The notes under the pieces were generated by a model, which had not been told where the DNA came from, made no database searches, and saw only the letters and a list, made by a program, of their open reading frames with translations. From NCBI GenBank assembly GCA_026168605.1, contig JAPFDX010000014.1:20677-84676 (forward strand): a stretch of DNA of 64,000 nucleotides. The letters run 5' to 3'. This DNA is from Roseburia sp. GTDB lineage: Bacteria > Bacillota > Clostridia > Lachnospirales > Lachnospiraceae. Position numbers and translations under genes: made by a program. This document shows positions 8,839-17,606 of the stretch, piece after piece. Position 1 is the stretch's first letter; each line of letters begins with the position of its first letter.

Positions 8839-10430
8839 AGCTTGCGTTTGACGCGCCGGACGATTGTCTGGGAAAGGTATGGAAACGTATTCCGGTGCAG
8901 GTGAAGTATGCGTTTTTCGGCACGATTGTGATCGGGCTGATGACGCATCTGTACCAGTTTACCAACAAGCTGTACAATTATGACGAGCTGGCAAATATGC
9001 CGGGAGGTTATGGAACGGGAGTAGAGTCGGGCAGATGGTTTTTGACCCTGCTCGGAGACAAGCTTGCTGTGGAGTTTGGAAATTATTCGATCCCGCTGTT
9101 AAACGGTATGATCTCCGTCTTGTTTCTGGCATTCTCTGCGGCGCTGGTCGTGGATATGTTTCAGGTGAAGAGCCGCTTTTTTTCGGCTACGATCGGCGGA
9201 CTGATGGTAGCGTTTCCGGCGGTGGTATGCTCTTTTTATTTTATGTACACGGTCGTGTTTTACTATCTGGCGGTTTTTATGAGCGTGCTCGCGGCGTATC
9301 TGGTCGTCAGATTTCCGAAGAATATCCCGCTCCATCTGCTGGCGGTCGTACTGATTGCCTGCGCAGTGGGAACGTATCAGGCATATTTTTCGAATACGGC
9401 GTGCCTGCTTTTGATGGCTGTTATCATTGTTTGCGCAGAGGCTGGCGGGGAGAGGGACTGGAAGAGTATTTTTCTTCTGGCGATCCGCTATCTTGCCGTG
9501 CTGGCTGCCGGCATGGTGCTCTACTTTGTGCTGAATAAATTTTTTGTGGCGCACTGGGGAGTCGTGCTCAACGGATACCAGGGGATCGACACGATGGGAC
9601 AGATCACACTCGCGCAGCTTTTGGATGCCGTCAAGACGAGCTATAAGGAATTTGCCGGTCTGTGCTATAAAAATGTGAGCTATTTAAACCCGACGGGTTA
9701 TGTGAAGAAATGTTTTGTTTTGATCATGCTGGTCTATGCAGTCGGCGCAGCGGCAAAGATCTTTGGCGAGAAGAACTGTGTGATAAAGAAGGTGGTTCTG
9801 GCGCTTGGATTTTTGCTGGTTCCGCTGGGAAGCTTTCTGGTCTATATCATGGTGCCGAACGGCTGGGTCTATACGATCATGGTGTACAGCGTTGTGTTTG
9901 TCCCGGTCTTTGCATTTGTGTGGGCAGACCGTTTCACCGTGGCATTTGACAGGAAGGGCTGGCTTCGGAAAGGAATGCAGTGGGCGGCAGCGCTTGCGGC
10001 TGTCGTGATGCTTGTGGTGTATGTGTGGTATGGAAACGGGTGCTATCTGTCGCTTGAATATACCAAATACCATGACATGGCGTACTATGAGACGATGGTG
10101 ACGCAGATCAAAAGCGCGGATGGATACACGGACGACCTTCCGGTGGCGCTGATCGGCGATACGATCACGGATAACACACATACCGTGGGCAGCATGATGG
10201 GAGTGACCTTTGGCATGGACGGCAAAATAGAGAGCAATATCAATGCCTACTCCAGAACGTTTATCATCACAAAGCTGCTGGGATTTGCGCCGCGTTTCTG
10301 CGGTTATGAGGAGATTAGGATGCTGATGGAAAAGCAGGAGGTCAGGGATATGCCGTGCTATCCGGACGATGGATCAATCCGGGTTGTGGACGATATTGTT
10401 GTGGTAAAAATGACAGAGCTGCCGGAATAG
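8835..10430 (+). CDS. GtrII-like polytopic glycosyltransferase (GT-C)
   Basis: 531 residues with about ten hydrophobic segments. A conserved acidic pair in the first outer loop (NYDELANMPGG) fits the catalytic loop of GT-C enzymes such as Shigella phage GtrII. A hydrophilic C-terminal domain of about 125 residues follows the last helix. In a Gtr system this third protein transfers the flipped sugar to the polymer outside the cell and sets specificity. Direct coupling to GtrA and GtrB supports that role. The identity of the sugar is unknown. Confidence 0.75.
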   Translation: MKLAFDAPDDCLGKVWKRIPVQVKYAFFGTIVIGLMTHLYQFTNKLYNYDELANMPGGYGTGVESGRWFLTLLGDKLAVEFGNYSIPLLNGMISVLFLAFSAALVVDMFQVKSRFFSATIGGLMVAFPAVVCSFYFMYTVVFYYLAVFMSVLAAYLVVRFPKNIPLHLLAVVLIACAVGTYQAYFSNTACLLLMAVIIVCAEAGGERDWKSIFLLAIRYLAVLAAGMVLYFVLNKFFVAHWGVVLNGYQGIDTMGQITLAQLLDAVKTSYKEFAGLCYKNVSYLNPTGYVKKCFVLIMLVYAVGAAAKIFGEKNCVIKKVVLALGFLLVPLGSFLVYIMVPNGWVYTIMVYSVVFVPVFAFVWADRFTVAFDRKGWLRKGMQWAAALAAVVMLVVYVWYGNGCYLSLEYTKYHDMAYYETMVTQIKSADGYTDDLPVALIGDTITDNTHTVGSMMGVTFGMDGKIESNINAYSRTFIITKLLGFAPRFCGYEEIRMLMEKQEVRDMPCYPDDGSIRVVDDIVVVKMTELPE

Positions 10431-10477
10431 GCAGCCTGCCCGGAAAATAGGAATGGATTTGGACGGAGAAGATAGCG

Positions 10478-11524
10478 ATGAGTGAAAAAGGGACACAAAA
10501 GACAAGGATTGCATATATGGAGCTGGTGCGCATCATCGCCTGCTTTTTTGTGATCGTCAATCACACGAACAGCGGGATTTTTATGTCGCAGACGCCGGGC
10601 GGAAAGACCTGGTGGGTTTCGCTGTGCTATTTTTTCATGTGCAAGACAGCGGTTCCGCTGTTTCTCATGGCGTCCGGGGCAGTTCTGCTGGGGAGAGTGG
10701 ATGAAAATGAAAAGCACTTAAAGCGCATCCTGCGCATTGTGGCGGATCTTGTACTGTTTTCGCTGCTGATGTATCTGTATGGAACCTTCCGCTCGGGAGG
10801 CGAGGTTGATCTTTTGGAGTTTTTCAAGCGCATTATCCAGCAGAACGTGTCAAATGCTTACTGGTATCTGTATCTGTACCTCGGAATCCTTTTGATGCTG
10901 CCTCTGTTTCAGAGACTTTCGGTCAATATGGGACGCCGGGCGTACCGGTATCTCATTTTTCTGTCAGTCGTTTTTCTGGGTGCGATGCCGATTGTAACGC
11001 ACTATTTTCCGGGTGCGTTCGTGCATCCGCTTTTCCCGGAGACATTTTTGCCTGTATACGCAGGTCTGCTCTTTCTGGGATACTATCTGGCACATGAGAT
11101 CGAGCTGAAACATTCGTACGCTGCCGTCAGCGCTGTGCTGTTTTTTGCCGTGCTGCTGTTTGAGGTGTACGCTACATACATGGAATATCAGAAAAATCCG
11201 GAGGATTATCTGTTTTATGACAACAGAACCCTGCTCACGGTCACGGTGACTGCAGCGTCGCTTTTTTATCTGGCGCGGTGGTTTGAGAGCGTAGTGCATA
11301 CAGAGTGGTTCTGGAGGGCGGTTGTCTCACTTGGCGGCTGCACATTTGGAGTTTATCTGCTCTCAGATCTTTTCATTGAAATATATGCGATGGGTTATCT
11401 GACGCTGATGGCGCGGATGCACGTACTTCTGGCGGTTGTGGTATATGAATTGCTGGTATTTTTTACCTGCGCGGCGATCACTGCCATATGCAGGAAAATT
11501 CCATATATAAAGAGATTGTTTTAA
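10478..11524 (+). CDS. Membrane acyltransferase (acyltransferase 3 family)
   Basis: 348 residues with about ten membrane helices. The N-terminal RIIACFFVIVNHTNSG contains the conserved His of the family, and KTAVPLFLMASGAVLL is the second hallmark. Likely O-acetylates a sugar of the glycan made by this locus. Starts 47 bases after the GtrII-like gene behind GGAGAAGATAGCG. The gene at the window start belongs to the same family, so two acylation activities flank the GDP-fucose cassette. Confidence 0.83.
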   Translation: MSEKGTQKTRIAYMELVRIIACFFVIVNHTNSGIFMSQTPGGKTWWVSLCYFFMCKTAVPLFLMASGAVLLGRVDENEKHLKRILRIVADLVLFSLLMYLYGTFRSGGEVDLLEFFKRIIQQNVSNAYWYLYLYLGILLMLPLFQRLSVNMGRRAYRYLIFLSVVFLGAMPIVTHYFPGAFVHPLFPETFLPVYAGLLFLGYYLAHEIELKHSYAAVSAVLFFAVLLFEVYATYMEYQKNPEDYLFYDNRTLLTVTVTAASLFYLARWFESVVHTEWFWRAVVSLGGCTFGVYLLSDLFIEIYAMGYLTLMARMHVLLAVVVYELLVFFTCAAITAICRKIPYIKRLF

Positions 11525-11597
11525 AGAAAATATTACGCTTGAAAAGAAAAGATAGCATTATGAAAAGAAACAGGGTATAATAACTTCGATTTTGTTG

Positions 11598-11648
11598 TTG
11601 TAAAGATAAGAAAAAAGTGATATACTCAGACGTGCGTAGTTGCACTGC
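11598..11648 (+). promoter_or_regulatory. Promoter and possible BlaI operator
   Basis: TTGTAA (11598-11603), 17 bases, TATACT (11621-11626). Just downstream, GTAGTTGCACTGC (11636-11648) is an imperfect inverted repeat whose GTAGT...ACT half-sites resemble BlaI/MecI operators (TACTA/TAGTA type). Its place over the expected start of transcription fits autorepression by the BlaI-like protein encoded next. The promoter is reasonably supported; the operator is weaker. Confidence 0.5.
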
Positions 11649-11671
11649 GGACGTAGGAAGGAGAATGATTT

Positions 11672-12046
11672 ATGGATATCAATGATATTTCAACATGCGA
11701 GAAATTTGTCATGAAAGTCATCTGGGATTCTACGGAGGATTTGGCATTACAGGATATTATGGGAAAAGTCAACGAGGAGAACGATAAGTCATGGAAACCC
11801 CAGACGGTGTCCACGTTTCTTTCCAGACTGGTGAGAAAGGGATACTTGAGTATGTATCGCAAGGGCAGATATTGCTACTATCAGCCGATCGTCAGCAAGG
11901 AGGAATTCTGGAAGGCGACTGTTACCGAGGATGCACGTATATTCAGTAACGGAAGTCTTGAAGCATTTGCCTACTGTCTGTGCGATGAGATGCTTTCAGA
12001 GGATGAGGTTGAGAGACTAAAGAGAAAGCTGGATGAACTTAATTAG
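11672..12046 (+). CDS. BlaI/MecI/CopY-family repressor
   Basis: 124 residues. The winged-helix pattern FVMKVIWDSTEDLALQDI, then WKPQTVSTFLSRLVRKGYL, and a dimerising C-terminal helix are typical of BlaI. These repressors leave DNA when cleaved after a BlaR1-type sensor protease is activated, and the next gene encodes such a protein. Start follows GGAAGGAGAATGATTT. Its stop overlaps the sensor gene by 14 bases. Confidence 0.9.
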   Translation: MDINDISTCEKFVMKVIWDSTEDLALQDIMGKVNEENDKSWKPQTVSTFLSRLVRKGYLSMYRKGRYCYYQPIVSKEEFWKATVTEDARIFSNGSLEAFAYCLCDEMLSEDEVERLKRKLDELN

Positions 12047-13457
12047 TCAGATTATTTATGCAATTATTACAATGATAATCACGGGAACACTGGGGCTTGG
12101 TATCTGGTACATGACACATGAGGTTTTACAGAAGTGTCATCCGGGACTGCCCTATTTATTATTGCGGATCATCTGTCTGCTGTATGTGCTGCCGGTCGGC
12201 TATATCGTCATACAGACCGCAAGACGGGATGGATATGTGTATGTCGACGGGCTCTGGCAGATGAACTTTGGACTGGCAGGTATGCTGCGTCTGATCGTAG
12301 ACGTTGTCTGCCTGATCTGGCTTATACTGACGGGCAGACAGATTTATGTCTGCCTTTTTGTATGGCACAGGAGAAGGCTGCGCAGAGCGGCACTTGCCCC
12401 GGAGACGGATGCCAGGGTGTGTGCAGAGTTCGAGCGTGTGAAGGCGAAGCTCCATATCCGCAGACCCATTGGTCTGTACCGGTCCAGTACGGCGTTTTCG
12501 CCGAAAACTTACGGCGTGTACCGGTGCATGATCGTGTTGCCCGACGATACTTACAGTCAAAAACAGCTCAACGTGATTTTTCATCATGAACTGATGCACT
12601 GTAAAAGCTACGATGTATTTTACAAGCTTTGCAGTGTATACATAGTAAGCTTTTATCGTGCCAAAGGTCTTGGCTATAAGCTTTTGGTGCCTTTGAATGA
12701 GTGGAGCGAATACTATTGTGACATCAGGGCGATCGAAGCCATCCGTGATGAGATGAGTGCAGCAGAATACTTTAGGATGATTCTTGACGTGATAGAGCAG
12801 AGGGCAGGAAGACGGAAGGCAGAGAATGATTTTTCCGGATTAGGCGAAAGCAGGTCACGATTAGAGAGGAGAATCGACTATATGATGAAATATAAAAATG
12901 TTAAGGCACGGTTGAACGCGACGGCAGTTGCAATCGCAGCACTGTTTGTGCTGACAAATGTCACGACGGTTTACGCGGCAGAGAGCGGTCTGTCGGATCT
13001 GTATGACATACTCTACCAGAAGGTGGAGCCGACGATGGAGGAGGTGAGCACGGCTCATGATCTGGAGGAATTTTATATTCCGGCAGCGGAGGATGACACC
13101 TATGAGAGACTGGAGTACGCCAACCCGGAGGGGGAGACGGTCGCTCCGGCGCTGGATGAGAATGAGATTGTCTCCTTTAATTGGACAGTCTCTGCCGGCA
13201 CACGCACGGCGTCCAAAACTTTCTATGTGAAGAAGGGACAGAATATCAGTATGGCAACAGTAGTTACTCCGGGAGGCAGCACCTGCTGGATGGGCATTAT
13301 GGATCCGCAGAATTCCGTGCGCTACGTGGAAGGTACGGGGAGTCTTTCCCATGAATTTGCAGTGACCCAGTCAGGCTTCTACCGCGTGTTTGTGCAGAAC
13401 CGCGGCAGTTCTGGGAGTATCACAGCCAGTGGCAGCTATTATATCTACACTCCGTAA
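12033..13457 (+). CDS. BlaR1-like M56 zinc protease sensor with non-PBP outer domain
   Basis: 474 residues. Four membrane helices frame a cytoplasmic M56 peptidase domain with the zinc motif HHELMH (near residue 184). A last helix about residues 293-313 precedes an outer domain of about 160 residues. In BlaR1/MecR1 that outer part is a penicillin-binding domain with SxxK. Here no such motif is present; instead there is an acidic linker and a Ser/Thr/Gly-rich beta-strand-like region ending GSYYIYTP. The sensor therefore probably responds to something other than a beta-lactam. Confidence 0.85.
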   Translation: MNLISQIIYAIITMIITGTLGLGIWYMTHEVLQKCHPGLPYLLLRIICLLYVLPVGYIVIQTARRDGYVYVDGLWQMNFGLAGMLRLIVDVVCLIWLILTGRQIYVCLFVWHRRRLRRAALAPETDARVCAEFERVKAKLHIRRPIGLYRSSTAFSPKTYGVYRCMIVLPDDTYSQKQLNVIFHHELMHCKSYDVFYKLCSVYIVSFYRAKGLGYKLLVPLNEWSEYYCDIRAIEAIRDEMSAAEYFRMILDVIEQRAGRRKAENDFSGLGESRSRLERRIDYMMKYKNVKARLNATAVAIAALFVLTNVTTVYAAESGLSDLYDILYQKVEPTMEEVSTAHDLEEFYIPAAEDDTYERLEYANPEGETVAPALDENEIVSFNWTVSAGTRTASKTFYVKKGQNISMATVVTPGGSTCWMGIMDPQNSVRYVEGTGSLSHEFAVTQSGFYRVFVQNRGSSGSITASGSYYIYTP

Positions 13458-13535
13458 GCGGATATAGACTGGAAACAGAGATACTGTTACACACAAAAGA
13501 TAAGGATGCGTGACCACGGAAGCTCTGTCTATGTA

Positions 13536-14489
13536 TCATTTTAAAGTAACGCTATTCGGGGCGGTGCTAAAATTAAGCACCGTCCTATTTTTTGCCTCCA
13601 GTGAATCCTTTAGTTCGCTTGCCGGAAAATCCGGGTTTTCCGTGATGTCTGTGGGCGCGTCAAAGAAAAAGACGGACGCGCCGGTTTTCTCATAAAATTC
13701 TTCGGAGAAAGACCAGTTTCCGTGGTGACCGACCTGCACATAATCGCAGGCAATGGCGTCGCCGTACTGTGCGAGCAGGCAGGCGTCCATATCATATTTG
13801 ATATCGGAACAGAAGAGCATACTGCTCTCTCCGCTGCTGACCTCAAACAACAGGGAGGCATTGTTCTGGTAATCGAGCTCCTCGCCCACATTGGCGAGGA
13901 CGGTGTCGTCATAGGCGTTGTAGACAGAGAAGGTCAGTCCGCAGATCTCCAGCACATCCCCGCGCTTTAGGTGGGTGACATTGGAGGCGTCTTTCGTGAG
14001 CGCATAGTAGTCCTGCAAAACCGTGATGTCGTCATACGGCTCTCCGGCAGCCATGATAAAATTGTAGTCAAAGCCGTTATCGTAGATCTGTTTTACGACA
14101 ATATCGCCGGGATCCTTCATGATGGCGTTGAAAGCTCCGGCATGATCCTTGTGCGGATGCGAGATGATCCATGCGTCCACCGTATTGCCGTGTTCTGCGA
14201 TGATCCGGCGGAGTGCGTCCTCGTTCTCTGCCCATCCCCCGTCGATGATGATCAGGGTATCCTCGTTTGTAATGGTATAGCAGGTCGCCTGCACCCCGGT
14301 CGCGTCGGGGTACTGTGTCACAAGGTATTCCGTTGTGGGATCCGGGGTGTGACCGGTGGAATCGACGGTCTTTTGTGGCATAAGAGTGGCTCGCGAAGCG
14401 AACCACTCGTTGTCTCCTGTCAGAAGAAAAATGCCCGCCGTAAGGACAAGCAGTCCGGCGGCGATGGCGAGTATTTGTTTGTTTTTCAT
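13536..14489 (-). CDS. Exported metallo-beta-lactamase-fold hydrolase (ComEC-C-terminal type)
   Basis: 317 residues. An N-terminal membrane anchor or signal (ILAIAAGLLVLTAGIFLLTG) precedes an MBL domain with the zinc motif SHPHKDHAGAF, and a later HHGNWS. This arrangement matches the soluble domain of ComEC/Rec2 and related exported hydrolases of unknown substrate; no true class B beta-lactamase signature is seen. It converges on the BlaR1-like gene with 78 bases between stops. A functional link is possible only through position. GGAG lies ten bases before the ATG. Confidence 0.8.
   Translation of the reverse strand: MKNKQILAIAAGLLVLTAGIFLLTGDNEWFASRATLMPQKTVDSTGHTPDPTTEYLVTQYPDATGVQATCYTITNEDTLIIIDGGWAENEDALRRIIAEHGNTVDAWIISHPHKDHAGAFNAIMKDPGDIVVKQIYDNGFDYNFIMAAGEPYDDITVLQDYYALTKDASNVTHLKRGDVLEICGLTFSVYNAYDDTVLANVGEELDYQNNASLLFEVSSGESSMLFCSDIKYDMDACLLAQYGDAIACDYVQVGHHGNWSFSEEFYEKTGASVFFFDAPTDITENPDFPASELKDSLEAKNRTVLNFSTAPNSVTLK
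13557..13592 (+). terminator. Rho-independent terminator after the BlaI/BlaR1-like pair
   Basis: GGGGCGGTGC and GCACCGTCC pair around an eight-base AT loop and are followed by TATTTTTT. It lies inside the last codons of the converging metallo-beta-lactamase-fold gene and terminates the plus strand only. Confidence 0.75.
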
Positions 14490-14523
14490 GAAAATGCTCC
14501 AGTTCTGTTTTTATATTGTAGAC

Positions 14524-14828
14524 TCAGAGGTCAAAACGGTTTTGTGAAGAATGGGATTGGAAAAATGCACGCATCGTATTCTGATTTGTGAATATGGAGA
14601 AGCTTAGAAACTTCTTAATGTTCTGTCAATTTCCAGTAATTCGACGGCAGGGATGCCGGCGAAAGCCCGAATTGCGCCACGGATGGCGCATGGAGGGCGG
14701 TTGCGTCTGGAGCCAATACCGAACCCAGAACATTTTAGAAGTTCTTAGCTTCGGAATCCTGAACAAAAAGAATACTATGCGTGCATTTTTTCAGTCGCAA
14801 TCTTTAAAAATCCCTTTTGCCACCTCAA
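14524..14828 (+). repeat. Structured repeat element, copy 1
   Basis: An element of about 300 bp between the MBL gene and the large GT2 gene, with an inverted copy at 30.5 kb. Nested arms pair with each other: 14561-14581 with 14770-14790 (20 pairs, one mismatch) and 14599-14625 with 14726-14752. The core 14638-14690 folds as AATTCG/CGAATT enclosing CGGC-AGGGAT-GCCG and GC-GAAA-GC, followed by GCGCC-ACGGAT-GGCGC. The ends are imperfect inverted repeats of the GGTGGCAAAAGG type. No open reading frame inside looks coding. May be a structured RNA or a hairpin-forming miniature transposon. This accounts for the 440-bp gap between genes. Confidence 0.8.
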
Positions 14829-14930
14829 TTTACATTATCAAAAATGCGAGGAAATGTAAACGAATAAACACAAGACTTGCAACAAATATTAGAAAATGTT
14901 AGTATAAAGCCATTGGGAAAGGAAAATGGA

Positions 14931-17375
14931 ATGGATACACATAAATTTTTTGTGGAGAAGCTGCGGTTTCATCTGACGGACAGAAATAAGCTTGTGTTCG
15001 TGGGATGGTTTTTTGACGGAAACACGAAGAACCACTCTCTTGAGGCATATCTGGATGACCGGAAGCTCCCACTGCAGATACAGATCAATAAAGGGGCAGA
15101 GGTCAGGCAGAAGTATATCAGGAGCATCAATGAGATCGAGGAGGAAGTGGTCGGGATCGTGACGCTTCCGGAGAACTGGCAGGACGGCAGAAAGTTTTGT
15201 ATTGTGTCGTTTTACGGGGAGCAGCGCTCGAAGGCATACAGTGCCTCCGCCGCAAAGCTGCAGCGTCTTGCGCAGGAGATCAGCTACTATGTGGAAAGCT
15301 GCCACCGCGGGGAGGACCGCGTGACAGTCACCGGCTGGTGCATGGCGGACGGCGAGGTGAAGATCGATGTTTTAAATGCGGCGAAGCAGCCGATTTCCGA
15401 GAAGGTCGAGCATTATTATAGGAAGGATCTGCTTTCCGTATTTCCGGAATGCGTAAAAGAGAGCAAGCCCGGCTTTCTGGTCTCCGCGAAGGTGCGTGCG
15501 GATGAGCCGGGACCTTTTTTTCTGGAGATGCGCAATGCGAGCAGGATGTCGCGGACGAAGCTGCGCAAGTGGGATGACGGCACGAAGCTTCAGTACATGA
15601 TGGAAAAGGCGGGGAGTGCGGTGCGCTATTTAGAACGCAACGGCGCAACGGCAACCTTCTATAAAATACAGAGCAGGCTTTTAAAGAAAGAAGGCAACAC
15701 CTACGAGAACTGGCGGAAGAAATACGCGGTGACGGAGGAGGAGCTTGCGGCGCAGAGAGAGCGGCAGTTTACAAAAAAGATCCGCTTTTCCGTTGTCGTG
15801 CCCCTATATGCGACAAAGCCTGCCTATCTGCGCGAGATGATAGAATCCGTTTTGGCGCAGACCTATGCAAACTGGCAGCTCTGCATGGCGGACGGCAGTC
15901 CGGATACCGAACTGACGGCGATCCTGGAGGAATATGCCGCGAAGGATGCGCGCATCTGTTTTACGACGCTTGCGGAGAATTGCGGTATTTCTGGAAATAC
16001 AAACGAGGCGCTCGCGCTTGCGGACGGCGATTATCTGGTGTTTGCAGATCATGACGATCTCCTCGCGCCGAATGCGCTCTATGAATTTGCGGCTGCGATC
16101 GAGCGCGAGCCGGACATTGATATGCTTTATTCCGATGAGGATAAGGTGGATATGGACGGAAAGAAATATTTTGAGCCGCATTTTAAACCGGATTTTAATG
16201 TGGATCTGCTTTGCAGTATGAACTATATTTGTCATCTTCTCGCCGTGCGGGGGGATGTGGTGGCGCGCGCGGGGCATTTTCTCGCGGAGTATGACGGCGC
16301 GCAGGATCTGGATTTTATTCTGCGGTGCAGCGAGCAGGCGGAGCATATCCATCATGTGCCAAAGATCCTCTACCACTGGCGCAGCCATATGGATTCGACG
16401 GCGGCAAACCCGGAGAGCAAGCGCTATGCCTTTGAGGCGGGGCGGCGCGCCATAGAGGCGCATTACAGGAGGCAGTCCATCCCGGCGCGTGTGGAGAACG
16501 CACAGTTTTACGGGATGTACCGCACACGCTATGAGTGGCAGGAGACGCCGCTTGTCTCCATCATCATTCCGAACAAGGATCATGTGGCGGATCTGGACGT
16601 CTGCGTCCGTTCCATTTTTGAGAAGTCTCGGTACCGGAATTTTGAGTTTGTGATCGTGGAGAACAACAGTACAGAGGAAGAGACGTTTACTTACTATAAA
16701 AAGCTTGCAAGCGAGCGCGACAATGTCCGCATCGTGCACTATGAGGGAGAGTTTAATTATTCCAGGATCAACAATTTTGGTGTGAAGGCGGCAGGGGGAG
16801 AGTATCTGCTGCTGCTAAATAACGATACGGAGCTGATCGACGGTGAGGCGATCGGCGAGATGCTCGGCTATTGCATGAGAGAGGACGTCGGCGTTGTCGG
16901 AGCAAAGCTTTTGTATGGGGACGATACGATACAGCACGCCGGAGTGATCCTTGGCTTTGGCGGGACCGCGGGGCACGCATTTATCGGCAAGAACCGTTAC
17001 GATACCGGATATTTCGGCAGGATTTTGTGTGCGCAGGACTATTCGGCGGTGACGGCGGCGTGCATGATGACGAAGCGCAGCGTGTTTGAGGCGGCTGGCG
17101 ACATGACCGAGGAGCTGGCGGTGGCGTTTAACGATATCGACTACTGTCTGAAAGTGCGCAGCCTCGGAAAACTTGTGGTGTATGATCCGTACGCGGAGCT
17201 GTACCACTACGAGTCAAAGTCGAGAGGGCTTGAGGATTCGCCGGAGAAGGTGGAGCGCTTTAACGGGGAGGTGGACATCCTGCTTTCGCGCTGGAGAGCG
17301 CTGATCGAGGCGGGCGATCCATACTATAATTGTAACCTGACACTGGATAACTCGGATTTTTCCCTGAGAAGATGA
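14931..17375 (+). CDS. Large bifunctional GT2 glycosyltransferase (two GT-A domains)
   Basis: 814 residues. Two N-terminal beta-rich segments share the pattern V.V.GW..DG (near residues 22 and 136). They are followed by a first GT2 domain (from about 283: FSVVVPLYATK, then FADHDDLLAP and LYSDEDKVD) and a second (from about 539: VSIIIPNKDH, LLLNNDTELID, VAFNDIDYCLKV). Probably adds two successive sugars during repeat-unit assembly at the cytoplasmic face. AAAGGA seven bases before this ATG selects the start. Followed by a tiny zinc-ribbon gene and a shorter paralogue. Confidence 0.85.
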   Translation: MDTHKFFVEKLRFHLTDRNKLVFVGWFFDGNTKNHSLEAYLDDRKLPLQIQINKGAEVRQKYIRSINEIEEEVVGIVTLPENWQDGRKFCIVSFYGEQRSKAYSASAAKLQRLAQEISYYVESCHRGEDRVTVTGWCMADGEVKIDVLNAAKQPISEKVEHYYRKDLLSVFPECVKESKPGFLVSAKVRADEPGPFFLEMRNASRMSRTKLRKWDDGTKLQYMMEKAGSAVRYLERNGATATFYKIQSRLLKKEGNTYENWRKKYAVTEEELAAQRERQFTKKIRFSVVVPLYATKPAYLREMIESVLAQTYANWQLCMADGSPDTELTAILEEYAAKDARICFTTLAENCGISGNTNEALALADGDYLVFADHDDLLAPNALYEFAAAIEREPDIDMLYSDEDKVDMDGKKYFEPHFKPDFNVDLLCSMNYICHLLAVRGDVVARAGHFLAEYDGAQDLDFILRCSEQAEHIHHVPKILYHWRSHMDSTAANPESKRYAFEAGRRAIEAHYRRQSIPARVENAQFYGMYRTRYEWQETPLVSIIIPNKDHVADLDVCVRSIFEKSRYRNFEFVIVENNSTEEETFTYYKKLASERDNVRIVHYEGEFNYSRINNFGVKAAGGEYLLLLNNDTELIDGEAIGEMLGYCMREDVGVVGAKLLYGDDTIQHAGVILGFGGTAGHAFIGKNRYDTGYFGRILCAQDYSAVTAACMMTKRSVFEAAGDMTEELAVAFNDIDYCLKVRSLGKLVVYDPYAELYHYESKSRGLEDSPEKVERFNGEVDILLSRWRALIEAGDPYYNCNLTLDNSDFSLRR

Positions 17376-17402
17376 CCGGAATGGTAGAAAAGAGGCAGTC
17401 CC

Positions 17403-17606
17403 ATGATGAAGGTATATATCTGCCCATCCTGCGGCTGGATGCGTGTGGTGTCCAGACGCAGGGAGGTAGAGTGTTATAAATGTGACGAGAAGCAGATGGT
17501 TCTGGCAAAACTCGATTTTGCAAAGTATGCAAAGATGTCGGAAGAGGAAAGGAAAAATTATTCGGATGGATGGATCTATATCCATCAGAGAAAGCATGGA
17601 GTATGA
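17403..17606 (+). CDS. Small zinc-ribbon protein
   Basis: 67 residues. Four cysteines in CPSCG and CYKC form a classic zinc-ribbon or rubredoxin-like knuckle; the rest is charged and helical. No known family is recognised. It lies between two homologous tandem GT2 genes, 27 bases after the first. Its stop overlaps the second by four bases (ATGA), which argues that it is translated and linked to the glycosyltransferases. Confidence 0.65.
   Translation: MMKVYICPSCGWMRVVSRRREVECYKCDEKQMVLAKLDFAKYAKMSEEERKNYSDGWIYIHQRKHGV

Noticed and set aside
13536..14489. Metallo-beta-lactamase-fold protein as an antibiotic-resistance enzyme
   Set aside because: The HPHKDHAG motif and N-terminal anchor fit the ComEC-type exported hydrolases, and the neighbouring sensor lacks a penicillin-binding domain.
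14588..14902. Open frame of 104 codons inside repeat copy 1
   Set aside because: It runs through the paired arms of the structured element, has no ribosome site and is not kept in frame in the second copy.
15804..16739. Long antisense frame (311 codons) opposite the tandem GT2 gene
   Set aside because: Composition (His/Arg/Leu-rich, no motif) is typical of a shadow of a high-GC gene; the sense strand shows clear GT2 motifs.
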